Assembly (NCBI GenBank): GCA_903851195.1
Contig: CAINNJ010000050.1
Span: 40,242 to 104,241 of the forward strand
Reading direction: 5' to 3'
DNA length: 64,000 nucleotides
DNA from: an uncultured Acidobacteriia bacterium
Lineage (GTDB): Bacteria; Acidobacteriota; Terriglobia; Bryobacterales; Bryobacteraceae
Shown here one piece after another: positions 23,525 to 32,904 of the stretch. The translations under genes were made by a program, and so were the position numbers. The number at the start of each line of letters is the position of its first letter. Positions within the stretch are counted from its first letter, which is position 1. The notes beneath the pieces were generated by a model that was not told the origin of the DNA, ran no database searches, and saw only the letters and a program-made list of their open reading frames with translations.

Positions 23525-26500
23525 ATGAACCGTACTACACGCAGGCCTTACCGAATCGGCAACTCCGGAACCGTGCTGCTTTTGATGTGGGCAGGCGCGA
23601 CAGCACACGCGCAGTCCACCTTCGGGTCGTTAACGGGAACTGTGAAAGACCCCTCCGGCAGCGTGGTGGCAACCTGTAAGGTCACCGTCAGAAACACGGG
23701 CACCGGCTCGCAGCGATCCCTGCTCACGGATGCCGGCGGCACGTACGTCGCGGTAAATCTCGAGCCCGCGAAATACGAAATCAGCATGGAAGCGCCGGGC
23801 TTCGAAACCGCGAAATACACCAACATCGAACTCCAGGCGCGCCAGACCCTCCGCATTGACGGCACACTTTCGGTCGCCAGCCAGACGCAGGCGATTCAGG
23901 TTTCCGAAGCGGCCGAAGCGCCCATCAACACGGAAGTCTCCAACATCGCCGAAACCAAACTGGGCAGGGAACTGAATGACCTTCCGGTGGCCATCGGCTC
24001 CCGGGCCACGGGCTCAACCAGCGCTTTCACAACCCTGACAACCCAGCCGGGAGTGGAAGTCGATAACAGCGGCAACCTCTCTGTCGCGGGCTCCAAACCC
24101 AGTATGTTATCCGTGAGTATCGACGGGATCAGTTCCACCAGCCCCCGCAACAGTGCTCCCATCTCGGAACTCTTTCCGTCCTTCGACGGCATCGCCGAAA
24201 TCCGCGTCAGCGAAATTAACAACAGCGCGGAATTTGGCGGCATCAGCGACATCACCACCATCTCGAAAAGCGGCACGAACACCTTCCACGGCGGCGCTTA
24301 CGAAAATAACCAGAACACCGTCTACGATGCCCGAAATACTTTCAGCGCCACCGTGCCGAAACTCGACATGAACGATTTCGGTATCTTTGTCGGCGGTCCG
24401 GTCTGGCTCCCGAAGCTCTACAACGGCAAGGACAAGACCTTTTTCTTCCTCAGTGCCGAAGCCCTGCGTTTGCCCAAACAGCAGGTGCTGGTGGAAAATA
24501 TGCCTTCTGCGGCACTGCGAACCGGCGATCTGTCTGCCTACTCCGGCACGATTCTCAACCCCACCACCGGCACGCCGTTCGTCGGCAATCAGATCCCGCA
24601 AAGCCTCATCTCACCTCTTTCCGCGGCGGCTCTGAAGTACTTCTATCCGCTTCCCAATACCGGCGCGGCAAACTCCCTGGTGAGTAATTATGTCACCAAT
24701 TTCCCCACCTCGGTTTCCAGCGATCAGGGCGACCTGCGCGTCGATCGGAATGTGAAGTCAAACCATTACCTTTTCGTGCGCGGGACATGGAAGTACAAAC
24801 TCGGCCACACCGCCCCGTCCGGTTCGCCGCTGACCGGCTCGAACCTGCAGCCGGAGCACGATTTCGCCGTGACCGTGGCGCATAACTGGATCATCAGCCC
24901 GAGCATGGTGAACGAACTGCGCGGCGGCTTCAGCGGCTCCAATACCGCAAACAGCTATGGACTCAGCGCAAAGCAGGTCGCCAACGATCTGGGCCTGACC
25001 AGTTATCTGCCGCAGGCCCCGCCCTCCGGCAGCGCGGTGCCGAACTTCAAAATCACCGGGTTCCAGAGCACCGGCAGCGGAACTTCTTCCATCTCGAAAA
25101 CCGCTACTTATCAGATCATCGATAACTTCACCCTCACGAAGGGTAAGCACACGCTCAAATTCGGAGCCGATTATCGCTATCTGACCGCGCTTTACACCAA
25201 CGTCTTTGCCAGCAGCCGCCTCGGCCAGTACACTTTTAACAACTCGGTCACCAAGCCCTTGGTGGGTAACGCCTTTGCGTCCTTCCTGCTCGGTATTCCC
25301 GACAGCGACCAGCTCTCCACCGTGCTCAACCCCGATTCCAACGGCTACGCCAGCAGCTACGCCGCCTATGTGCAGGATGATTTCAAAATCACTTCCCGCC
25401 TGACCGTCAATTACGGCATGCGCTGGGAATACCATCCGATGTTTAACGACGCCAACCATAACACGGCCAACTTCCTTCCCGACTACTCGTCCATTCAAAA
25501 CGGCATCTCGGTTCACGGCGCCGTTGTCGTTCCGGACAAAGCTGTCCCTCTGATTAACCCGGCGTTCGCTCAGTCCCTCGCGCCCATGCCGATTCTTACC
25601 GCCACACAAGTGGGCATTCCGCAAAGTCTCCGCTACTCGCAGAAGACCGATTTCGCCCCGCGCATCGGTTTCGCCTGGCGCGTCACGGGCGACGGCAAGA
25701 CGGTCATTCGCGGCGGCTACGGCAAGTTCATCGAAGCGCAGCTCGGCAACCTGCTCAACGCCGCCTGGGCCGTGGAAGCCAGCGATCTGGCGGCCTTCAC
25801 CAACACCATTTCCGGCGGAAAGCCGGCGCTCACCTTCCCCTATCCATTCCCCTCGAACCTCGCGCAGCCCGGCTCGCAGGTGTTCGATCTGTCCTCCAAC
25901 CTGCATTACAAAGATCCTTATGTGCAGCAGTGGAATCTGACCGTGGAACGCGACCTCGGCTTTCATACCGGCCTCCGCCTTTCCTATGACGGCAGCCATG
26001 GCTCCAATCTCGGCCTCACCGATAATCCCGATCAGGTGCCCGCCAATACGGCAGGCTTCTCGGTTGCCACCAAAGCCGCTCCGTATCCGCTGCTCAACTC
26101 CATCGTCGAAGAAACCAACGGCGCCATGAGTAACTACAACTCCTTCACGGCCTCAATCAATAAGCGGATGTCGAAGGGCCTCCAGTTTCAGGCCAGTTAT
26201 AACTTCGCGAAGAACCTTTCCGACAACGGTGGTTACAATCCCTCCGCCTTTGCCGGTTCGGGCGGCGGTCAGACCACGGATTATTTCCACCCGAATCTCG
26301 ACTACGGGAATGTGGCGTTCACCCGGCGCAACCGCTTCCTCACCACCTTCCTGTATGAATTGCCGTTCAACAACACCGGCCACAAAGCAGTCAATCTCGT
26401 GACCGGCGGCTGGGAACTCTCCGGCGTCCTGCTGTTCCAGACCGGCCCCTTCCTCACCGTGACGGCCAGTGGCGCGGATCCCTCCGGCACCAACTTCGTG

Positions 26501-26881
26501 AACATTCAGGGCAACGGCCGTGCCGATATCGTCTCCGGCGCTTCGGTCGTTCCGTCCGGTCAGAGTATTCGGCAATGGATCAACCCCGCGGCCTTCGCAA
26601 TCCCGGCCAATAATATTGGACGCTTCGGCAATTCGCCCGTCGGCTCCGTTGTCGGACCGGGCACGCAGGCAGTCTCTTTGTCCCTGCTGCGGACCTTCAA
26701 AATCACGGAATCCGTGAAACTCCGCTTCGGCGGCGCGGCTTCCAATGCTTTCAATCATCCGAACTACGGCAGCCCGGGACTCACCCTGGGAACGTCGTCT
26801 TTCGGTATCATCAGTTCATTGCAGACGGCTGAGGGCGCGGCGCCCCGATCGCTGCAACTGAGTGGCAGGCTGACGTTTTAA
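23525..26881 (+). CDS. TonB-dependent receptor with carboxypeptidase-regulatory N-domain
   Basis: 1118 aa from ATG 23525. An ATG at 23489 would add a non-signal-like stretch and was rejected. After a signal peptide ending AHAQ comes a carboxypeptidase regulatory-like domain (FGSLTGTVKDPSGSVVA, the tract from SLLTDAGGTY to VNLEPAKYEI). The plug follows (LSVAGSKPSMLSVSIDG, TISKSGTNTFHGGAYENNQN) and then a long beta-barrel ending GRLTF. Such Oar-like receptors in Acidobacteria take up or bind unidentified, often large substrates. It separates qhpGFE from qhpADCB and sits directly upstream of qhpA (27-nt gap), so it may import the amine or peptide substrate. That is inference. Confidence 0.88.
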   Translation: MNRTTRRPYRIGNSGTVLLLMWAGATAHAQSTFGSLTGTVKDPSGSVVATCKVTVRNTGTGSQRSLLTDAGGTYVAVNLEPAKYEISMEAPGFETAKYTNIELQARQTLRIDGTLSVASQTQAIQVSEAAEAPINTEVSNIAETKLGRELNDLPVAIGSRATGSTSAFTTLTTQPGVEVDNSGNLSVAGSKPSMLSVSIDGISSTSPRNSAPISELFPSFDGIAEIRVSEINNSAEFGGISDITTISKSGTNTFHGGAYENNQNTVYDARNTFSATVPKLDMNDFGIFVGGPVWLPKLYNGKDKTFFFLSAEALRLPKQQVLVENMPSAALRTGDLSAYSGTILNPTTGTPFVGNQIPQSLISPLSAAALKYFYPLPNTGAANSLVSNYVTNFPTSVSSDQGDLRVDRNVKSNHYLFVRGTWKYKLGHTAPSGSPLTGSNLQPEHDFAVTVAHNWIISPSMVNELRGGFSGSNTANSYGLSAKQVANDLGLTSYLPQAPPSGSAVPNFKITGFQSTGSGTSSISKTATYQIIDNFTLTKGKHTLKFGADYRYLTALYTNVFASSRLGQYTFNNSVTKPLVGNAFASFLLGIPDSDQLSTVLNPDSNGYASSYAAYVQDDFKITSRLTVNYGMRWEYHPMFNDANHNTANFLPDYSSIQNGISVHGAVVVPDKAVPLINPAFAQSLAPMPILTATQVGIPQSLRYSQKTDFAPRIGFAWRVTGDGKTVIRGGYGKFIEAQLGNLLNAAWAVEASDLAAFTNTISGGKPALTFPYPFPSNLAQPGSQVFDLSSNLHYKDPYVQQWNLTVERDLGFHTGLRLSYDGSHGSNLGLTDNPDQVPANTAGFSVATKAAPYPLLNSIVEETNGAMSNYNSFTASINKRMSKGLQFQASYNFAKNLSDNGGYNPSAFAGSGGGQTTDYFHPNLDYGNVAFTRRNRFLTTFLYELPFNNTGHKAVNLVTGGWELSGVLLFQTGPFLTVTASGADPSGTNFVNIQGNGRADIVSGASVVPSGQSIRQWINPAAFAIPANNIGRFGNSPVGSVVGPGTQAVSLSLLRTFKITESVKLRFGGAASNAFNHPNYGSPGLTLGTSSFGIISSLQTAEGAAPRSLQLSGRLTF

Positions 26882-26908
26882 GAAGCTCAAAACGGAGAAG
26901 ACGAAAAC

Positions 26909-28687
26909 GTGAATCGAAACTTCAAATTCCTTCCGGCCGCGTGGATCGCTTTGATCGGCCTGTGTGCCGTCACCTCTCTGCCCGCGCAACGCGGCGGCAG
27001 GGGCGGAGCGGCGGCGACGGATGAAAAGCCGGAAGAGGGCATCCCGGTAACCAATGCGCTCGTCGTCTCCAAATGTGGAACCTGCCATGCGAAAGATGCG
27101 AAAGGCAACCTCTCTCGGATTTCCTGGGAACGGTCAACGCCGGAGGGCTGGGAAGAAGCCATCAAACGCATGGTGCGCCTGAACGGTCTCACCATCACGC
27201 CCGCCGACGCGCGCACCATCGTCAAATATCTGGCCACCTACCACGGTCTGGCCCCGTCCGAAGCGAAGCCGGTGATGTACATGCCGGAGCACCGCATGGT
27301 GGATGAAACGCTGATCCCGAACGACGCCGTGCGCGGCGCCTGCACCACGTGTCACCCCATCGGCCGCGCTCTCTCCTGGCGGCGTTCCAAAGACGACTGG
27401 AAACTGCTCCAGAACCTCCACGTCGCTCTTTATGCGCAGGCCGACGCCCACTTCCGGCGCAGCGGCCGCGGGCCGGGCGCGGCTCCTGGTCAGCCGCCCG
27501 CCGCTGGGGAAGCCGCCGCGGTTCCCGGCGCTGCGCCCGCCCCGGAACCAGGCGAGGCCGCACTCGACTTTCTGAGTAAGTCCGCTCCGCTGCACAGCAC
27601 CGAATGGGCAGAATGGCGCGCCCGCCTGCGTGCGCCGCGCATCGCGGGCAAGTGGCTTGTTTCGGCCACCGTGCCCGGCTATGGCAAATATGTCGGAGAG
27701 ATGACCATCGATCCGGGTCCCGCCGAAGATGAATTCAAAACAACCACAACACTCAAATCCGTCAACACCGGCGCGGTGCTGAAGCGCTCCGGCACCGGCC
27801 TCGTCTATGCGGGCTACTCGTGGCGAGGCCGCTCCAAAGGCGCCACCGCTCCCGGTCCAAAGCCCGACGACCTCTCGAAGGACGCCCGCGAGGCCCTCTG
27901 GATCTCGCCCGATCAGTCCACCGCCGAGGGCCGCTGGTTCTGGGGTGAATACCAGGAGTTCGGGTTCGACGTCAGGCTTGTCAGAGCCTCCACCGAACCC
28001 ACCCTGGTCACCGCGGCGTCTTACTCTCTGAAGACCGGCGCCACCGCGCAGGTCCGCATCTACGGCGATAACTTCCCGGCCGCCATCGCGCCCGCCGATC
28101 TCGATCTCGGCGCGGGCGTCAAAGTCGAGAAAATCGTCAGTCACACGAAATCCGAACTCGTCGCGTCCGTCACCGTCGCGAAAGATGCCGTAGCCGGCAA
28201 GCGCGATATCGGGCTGGGACGCTCCACCCTGCAGAACGCACTCGCCATCTATGACAAGGTGGATTACCTCAAAGTCACCCCTGAAACTGCTTTAGCGCGC
28301 CTCGGGAGCGACGTGCATCCAAAGGGGTATCAGCAGTTCGAAGCCATCGGATTTAACAATGGCGCGGATGGCAAACCGCATACGGCGGACGATGTCGAAA
28401 TCGGCCCCATCGAAGTGGATTGGTCCGTGGAGGAATTTATGGCGGTCTTCGGTGACGACGACAAAAACTTCGTGGGACATCTGAGCGAGACCGCGTTCTT
28501 CACGCCCGCCTCCGATGGCCCGAATCCGGAGCGCAAGTTCAGCCGGAATAATTACGGGGACGTGTGGGTGGTCGCCACCGCGAAGAACGAGAAAGACAAG
28601 GATGGCAAGCCGCTCACGAATCGGTCTTACCTGGTCGTGACCGTGCCCACTTACATCCGTTGGGATCAGCCCGAGGTGAGTCAATGA
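26909..28687 (+). CDS. qhpA: quinohemoprotein amine dehydrogenase alpha subunit (dihaem)
   Basis: 592 aa from GTG 26909, preceded by CGGAGAAG. Signal peptide MNRNFKFLPAAWIALIGLCA. Two haem c motifs lie in the N-domain: CGTCH (56-60) and CTTCH (145-149). Strands of the later beta domains follow (IAGKWLVSATVPGYGKYVGE, the EYQEFGFDVRL region, VGEVTIDP-like MTIDPGPAEDEF), as in QHNDH alpha. The haem domain carries an unusual Pro/Ala/Gly-rich insert of about 35 residues (about 184-220). It takes electrons from the CTQ of QhpC and passes them to soluble carriers in the periplasm. Its stop overlaps qhpD (ATGA). Confidence 0.92.
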   Translation: MNRNFKFLPAAWIALIGLCAVTSLPAQRGGRGGAAATDEKPEEGIPVTNALVVSKCGTCHAKDAKGNLSRISWERSTPEGWEEAIKRMVRLNGLTITPADARTIVKYLATYHGLAPSEAKPVMYMPEHRMVDETLIPNDAVRGACTTCHPIGRALSWRRSKDDWKLLQNLHVALYAQADAHFRRSGRGPGAAPGQPPAAGEAAAVPGAAPAPEPGEAALDFLSKSAPLHSTEWAEWRARLRAPRIAGKWLVSATVPGYGKYVGEMTIDPGPAEDEFKTTTTLKSVNTGAVLKRSGTGLVYAGYSWRGRSKGATAPGPKPDDLSKDAREALWISPDQSTAEGRWFWGEYQEFGFDVRLVRASTEPTLVTAASYSLKTGATAQVRIYGDNFPAAIAPADLDLGAGVKVEKIVSHTKSELVASVTVAKDAVAGKRDIGLGRSTLQNALAIYDKVDYLKVTPETALARLGSDVHPKGYQQFEAIGFNNGADGKPHTADDVEIGPIEVDWSVEEFMAVFGDDDKNFVGHLSETAFFTPASDGPNPERKFSRNNYGDVWVVATAKNEKDKDGKPLTNRSYLVVTVPTYIRWDQPEVSQ

Positions 28688-30129
28688 CAGCGACGGAAAC
28701 ACGAACCTACCGGGCCGGCGAATTTCATTCCTTCGAGGGCGGCGGCCGGCGCTTTCTGTATCTGGTGCCCGCCGGCGCTGTCTTCGAACTGGATAGCGCC
28801 GCGGAAAAACTGCTGGATCGCCTGCGAACCGGCCATGCCGATCACGACGAACTGATGTCCGAACTCGTCGCCGCCGGGCACAGCTACAGTGACGCGGACG
28901 AACTTCTCGAGGAACTCTATCACTCTCACGTAATCGTCACCGGCGACACTGTCCGCGAGCCTCTTGCCAATCCGCCGGAGGATTTTCCTCTGCAGTCGCT
29001 GGTCATGAATCTGACCAACCAGTGCAATCTTTCCTGCACCTATTGCTACGAATTCGGCGAAGATAAAGTCGCCACGCCCGAAGGCAAAGCGAAGTTCATG
29101 GACATGGAAACCGCCATGGCCTCCGTCGACTTCCTGCTCGGCCAGTCGGGCACTCGGCAGAACGTCCACATCACTTTCTTTGGTGGTGAGACGCTGATGA
29201 ACTTCCCCCTGCTGAAGAGCGTGGTCGCTTATGCGAATGACCGCGCGGCCTCCCAGGGCCGAAGCATTGATTTCAGTCTCACCACCAACGCCACCCTGCT
29301 GACTCCCGCCATCATCCAGTTCCTCTCGGAGAACCGGATCGGCGTCACCGTGAGCATGGACGGGCCTCCGGATCTGCACAATAAGCTGCGCGTCTTCGCC
29401 AACGGCCGCGGCAGTTACGACATCATCGAACCGCGCGTAAAGGCTCTGATCGCGAACCACCGCACGCGTCCCATTACCGCGCGCGTCACCCTCACTTCCG
29501 GCGTCACCGACGTTGTCCGCATTTATCGCCATCTGAAGCAGGAACTCGGCTTTCACGAAATCGGCTTCGCCCCGGTCACCACCTCGCCGGACCGCCTCTA
29601 CTCCATCAATGAGCCCGGCATGAACGGCGTGCTCGCGCAGTTTAAAGTCCTCGCTGATGAGTGGCTGGAGTTCGCCCTGCGCGGCGAGATGCATGGTTTT
29701 TCCAATGTCAGCGACACCATCGCGGAGCTTATCCAGGGCGTCAACAAATCCCATCCCTGCGGCGCGGCCCTTGGTCTCGTCGGCGTCGGACCTTCCGGCG
29801 ATATCGCGCCCTGCCATCGGTTCGTCGATTCGGACACCCACTCCATGGGTCACATTTCCACCGGGATCGACCGTGACAAACAAAGCGACTTCCTGACCCG
29901 TGGTCATATCAATTCGAAGTACGATTGCCACTCCTGCTGGGCGCGTCCGCTCTGCGCGGGCGGCTGCCATCATGAGGCGTTCGTCCGGTATGGCGATACC
30001 GGCCACGCCAACCTCCACTACTGCGACTGGATCCGTGAATGGACCGATATCTGTCTTCGGATTTACGGCGCGGTCAGCGCGAATAACCCCGAGTTCCTCG
30101 ATCAGTTTGCCGAAAGGAAAGCACTATGA
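28684..30129 (+). CDS. qhpD: QhpD radical SAM/SPASM thioether-forming maturase
   Basis: 481 aa from the ATG overlapping the qhpA stop. An N-terminal RRE-like region (about 1-95) precedes the radical SAM cluster motif CNLSCTYC (Cys114, 118, 121), then FFGGETLMNFPLL. The C-terminus has a SPASM-type cysteine set (CGAALGLVGVGPSGDIAPC, CHSCWARPLCAGGC, and a last CDWIREWTDIC) for two auxiliary iron-sulfur clusters. QhpD forms the Cys-to-Asp/Glu sulfur-carbon bonds in the gamma subunit, encoded immediately downstream with an ATGA overlap. Cytoplasmic. Confidence 0.93.
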   Translation: MTATETRTYRAGEFHSFEGGGRRFLYLVPAGAVFELDSAAEKLLDRLRTGHADHDELMSELVAAGHSYSDADELLEELYHSHVIVTGDTVREPLANPPEDFPLQSLVMNLTNQCNLSCTYCYEFGEDKVATPEGKAKFMDMETAMASVDFLLGQSGTRQNVHITFFGGETLMNFPLLKSVVAYANDRAASQGRSIDFSLTTNATLLTPAIIQFLSENRIGVTVSMDGPPDLHNKLRVFANGRGSYDIIEPRVKALIANHRTRPITARVTLTSGVTDVVRIYRHLKQELGFHEIGFAPVTTSPDRLYSINEPGMNGVLAQFKVLADEWLEFALRGEMHGFSNVSDTIAELIQGVNKSHPCGAALGLVGVGPSGDIAPCHRFVDSDTHSMGHISTGIDRDKQSDFLTRGHINSKYDCHSCWARPLCAGGCHHEAFVRYGDTGHANLHYCDWIREWTDICLRIYGAVSANNPEFLDQFAERKAL

Positions 30130-30452
30130 AACACTTGCGCGCGGTAAATAAGAAGGCGCGGCGTATCGATGAGATGGTCACATCGCGCAATGCCGATGTC
30201 GTCGCCCTGCAGCAGCAGAGGCCGCATGTTCCGATGGGATGTACGCTCTCATTCTCGCCCGGCTGGGAAGTCGATTCGGCCGGCGGCACAGCGGGTCTCT
30301 GCCAGCCCGTGGAACGCGATATCTATGACTGTTACGTCACCTGCTTCTGGCCCGCTCAGGTGCCGGATCATTTGAATAACTATCCCGATTGGGCGAGTAA
30401 GTGCGCCACCGCCACCAAAGACTGGCGCAATCTGGATCTGGTCTTCCCGTAG
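30126..30452 (+). CDS. qhpC: quinohemoprotein amine dehydrogenase gamma subunit precursor
   Basis: A 108-aa precursor: a leader of roughly 28-36 basic/polar residues, then the small core starting MGCTLSFSPGWEVD. By spacing against the Pseudomonas/Paracoccus gamma subunit, all crosslink residues are present: Cys39-Glu48, Cys59-Asp65 and Cys73-Asp81 for the three thioethers, and Cys69-Trp75 for the cysteine tryptophylquinone cofactor. Two differences stand out from the forms I remember: the residue before the cofactor Trp is Phe74 rather than Trp, and there is an additional Cys93. It is modified by QhpD and QhpG, cleaved by QhpE, exported by QhpF and packed between QhpA and QhpB. Confidence 0.95.
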   Translation: MKHLRAVNKKARRIDEMVTSRNADVVALQQQRPHVPMGCTLSFSPGWEVDSAGGTAGLCQPVERDIYDCYVTCFWPAQVPDHLNNYPDWASKCATATKDWRNLDLVFP

Positions 30453-30483
30453 ACTGCACGCGGCTTAAGAACAGAGGACCCTT

Positions 30484-31584
30484 ATGATACGGCTTCCACT
30501 TACCAGAATCAGCCTCGCGCTCGCTGTCTCCGGCTTCTTCGCCGCGCAGGCCGGCACTCTCTTCATGGGCGCCTATCCCAGTTCCCTCCTCGTTTTCGAT
30601 GAGGGCAAGGGCGAAGTCGTCGACCGGATTCCGCTGACTACGGGCCTTCCCACCAGCATCCGTCTGTCGATGGACCGGAAGAGTATCTACGTCACGACCA
30701 ACGACCACAGCGGCATCGAAGTGATCGACGTGGCGACTCGCAAGGTCACAAATCACTTCGTCCTGAACACGCCCACCAGGCGCTTCCGCTTCAACGGCGG
30801 CACGCCCGATCCCACCGGCGCGCTCTTCTATACGATGAGCACCCAGATCGACAAACTCGCCGATCACTTTGAGGTCGGCAAGCCGAAATACACCGTCATT
30901 GATCTGGCCCAGCAGAAGATCGTCAAGACCTTTGACTTGGCGAAAGAGGAAGAGACCGCAACCGGCGGAGGCGGCGGACGTGGCGGTTTTGAGATCTCCA
31001 AAGACGGCAAATACCTCTACCAGTTCGGCGCCAAGGTCGTCATTCTCGACACCGCCGACTTCAAGGTGGTGGACCGCATCGATCTGGCCAAGCCGGATAT
31101 GCCCGGTCTCGAGAGCGTCGGCTTCGGCGGCGGCATCGATTCACTCAGTGAACCCGGCCAGCACATCTCCCTCTTCAACGCAGCCGACCCCTACGTTCAC
31201 AACCGGATCTTCGGGATCGGCCGTTTCGATCTCGGAACCCGGCATGTGGATTTCACGCCGATAGGCCCCTCGCCCGCCGGTATGACCGGTCTCCAGGTAA
31301 CTCCCGATAAGAAGGACGCTTACACCGTCGTATCCAGCGGACTTCAGGGCAACAAGCGCTGTGAGTTCTGGCACTTCGATCTGACTTCGAATAAGGTGAC
31401 GGATCGCAGCGAGTTCTCCTGCAAATCGCGCTTCAGCTTCGGCATGTCGAAAGACGGGAAGAAGCTTTATATCTACGGCGCGAGCTTCGAAATCGAAGTC
31501 TTCGATGCGAAGACTTTGAAGTATGAGAAGACGTGGGATCTGAATAACGACATTACCGGCGCGGGTCTGATTGAGGTCGAATAG
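30484..31584 (+). CDS. qhpB: quinohemoprotein amine dehydrogenase beta subunit (beta-propeller)
   Basis: A 366-aa protein with signal peptide (MIRLPLTRISLALAVSGFFA, cleavage after AQA). It has YVTN/WD-like propeller repeats, for example LFMGAYPSSLLVFDEGKGEV, VTTNDHSGIEVIDVATRKV and LYIYGASFEIEVFDAKTLKY, as in the seven-bladed QHNDH beta subunit. A Gly-rich loop (TGGGGGRGGF) near residue 160 is unusual. It follows qhpC by 31 nt with an AGAGGACC site before the ATG. It holds the gamma subunit in the periplasmic heterotrimer. The next gene starts inside its last codons. Confidence 0.92.
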   Translation: MIRLPLTRISLALAVSGFFAAQAGTLFMGAYPSSLLVFDEGKGEVVDRIPLTTGLPTSIRLSMDRKSIYVTTNDHSGIEVIDVATRKVTNHFVLNTPTRRFRFNGGTPDPTGALFYTMSTQIDKLADHFEVGKPKYTVIDLAQQKIVKTFDLAKEEETATGGGGGRGGFEISKDGKYLYQFGAKVVILDTADFKVVDRIDLAKPDMPGLESVGFGGGIDSLSEPGQHISLFNAADPYVHNRIFGIGRFDLGTRHVDFTPIGPSPAGMTGLQVTPDKKDAYTVVSSGLQGNKRCEFWHFDLTSNKVTDRSEFSCKSRFSFGMSKDGKKLYIYGASFEIEVFDAKTLKYEKTWDLNNDITGAGLIEVE

Positions 31585-32893
31585 GCAGCACGCCGCGCTG
31601 CTCCTGCTCGCTCTGCCGCTATTGCTGCGGAGCGCGCAGGATCCCGCGGGCATCGCGCGCAAGGCCCTCGACCTGCTGCTCGCCTCGCAATACGCCGGCT
31701 TCAGTCAGTTCCTCAGTGTGGAAGCCCGCGCGAAACTGGGTCCGGATTTTCTGCGCGACCGTGTCGGCCCGGAATTGCAGGGGTTCGGCCAACTGGAATC
31801 CGTCGGCGCGCCCGTCACGGCAAAGGCCGGCACCAATGACCTGATCAGTTTCCCGGTCAGATTCTCCAACACCTCCGTAAGTATTCAGCTCACCGTAAAC
31901 GAATCGGGCCGCATCGCCGGTCTGTTCTTCCGCCCCGTGACTGATCCGCTGCCCGCGACATGGAAACGTCCTGCCTATAGCAAGCCCGAACTGTTTCGCG
32001 AACGTCCCGTCACCATAGGCAATGACGACTGGAAACTCAACGGAACCCTCACCGTCCCCGCCGGCAAGGGAACGTTTCCCGCGCTCGTGCTGGTCCACGG
32101 CCCCGGCCCGAATGACCGCGACGAATCCATCTTCTCTTCGCGCATCTTCGCCGATCTCGCCGAAGGCCTCGCATCGCGCGGCATCGTCGTGCTCCGCTAT
32201 GAGAAACGCACGAAAGCCTACGGTCCGCAGATGTCCGCCATGGCCTACACGCTGCGGGAAGAGACAATCGACGACGCCGTGCGCGCCGCCGCTCTTCTGC
32301 GACAACAACCCGAGGTAAACACCCGCCGCATTTTCGTGCTCGGCCATAGTCTCGGCGGATACGCCGTTCCCCGCATCGCAAGGCAGGATGGCAACCTCGC
32401 GGGCGCGATCCTCCTCGCGGCCAACGCGCGTCACATTGAAGACATCAGCGTCGCCCAGACCGAATACATGCTGGCTGCGAAAGGCGGCGCATCGCCGGAC
32501 GAGCAGAGGCGCATGGAACTGATGAAGGGCGAAGCGTCCCGCGTCCGTTCTCTGACTCCAGGCAAAGACAATCCCGCCATTCTGCTCGGTCTCCCCGTCG
32601 AATATTTTCTCGACCTGAAAGGCTATGATGCGCCCGCGGAGGCGAAGCGCCTGGGCTTGCCCTTATTGATCCTGCAGGGAGGCCGGGACTTCCAGGTCAC
32701 TAAAGCCGACTTCGAACTGTGGCAGTCATCTCTCGGCGATTCCAAAAACGCCCGCTTCCACACGTACCCGATGCTGAACCACCTTTTCATCACCGGCGAC
32801 GGACCGTCATCCCCGGCGGAATACCGCAAAGGCGGCAACCTCTCAACCGCCGTCATCGACGACATTACGGCCTGGATGACTTCGCTTCCCTGA
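31571..32893 (+). CDS. secreted alpha/beta hydrolase with DUF3887-like N-domain
   Basis: 440 aa from TTG 31571, overlapping the end of qhpB by 14 nt, which suggests translational coupling. The N-terminus is signal-like (HAALLLLALPLLLRSAQ). Residues about 25-110 resemble the DUF3887 domain (ALDLLLASQYAGFSQFLSVE). The hydrolase domain shows VLVHGPGPNDRD (oxyanion region), nucleophile VLGHSLGGYAVP, an acid in LLILQGGRDFQV and the catalytic His in MLNHLF. An esterase or peptidase-like activity in the periplasm is likely; its link to amine oxidation is unknown. Confidence 0.82.
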   Translation: MRSNRQHAALLLLALPLLLRSAQDPAGIARKALDLLLASQYAGFSQFLSVEARAKLGPDFLRDRVGPELQGFGQLESVGAPVTAKAGTNDLISFPVRFSNTSVSIQLTVNESGRIAGLFFRPVTDPLPATWKRPAYSKPELFRERPVTIGNDDWKLNGTLTVPAGKGTFPALVLVHGPGPNDRDESIFSSRIFADLAEGLASRGIVVLRYEKRTKAYGPQMSAMAYTLREETIDDAVRAAALLRQQPEVNTRRIFVLGHSLGGYAVPRIARQDGNLAGAILLAANARHIEDISVAQTEYMLAAKGGASPDEQRRMELMKGEASRVRSLTPGKDNPAILLGLPVEYFLDLKGYDAPAEAKRLGLPLLILQGGRDFQVTKADFELWQSSLGDSKNARFHTYPMLNHLFITGDGPSSPAEYRKGGNLSTAVIDDITAWMTSLP

Positions 32894-32904
32894 CGATTTC
32901 CGAC

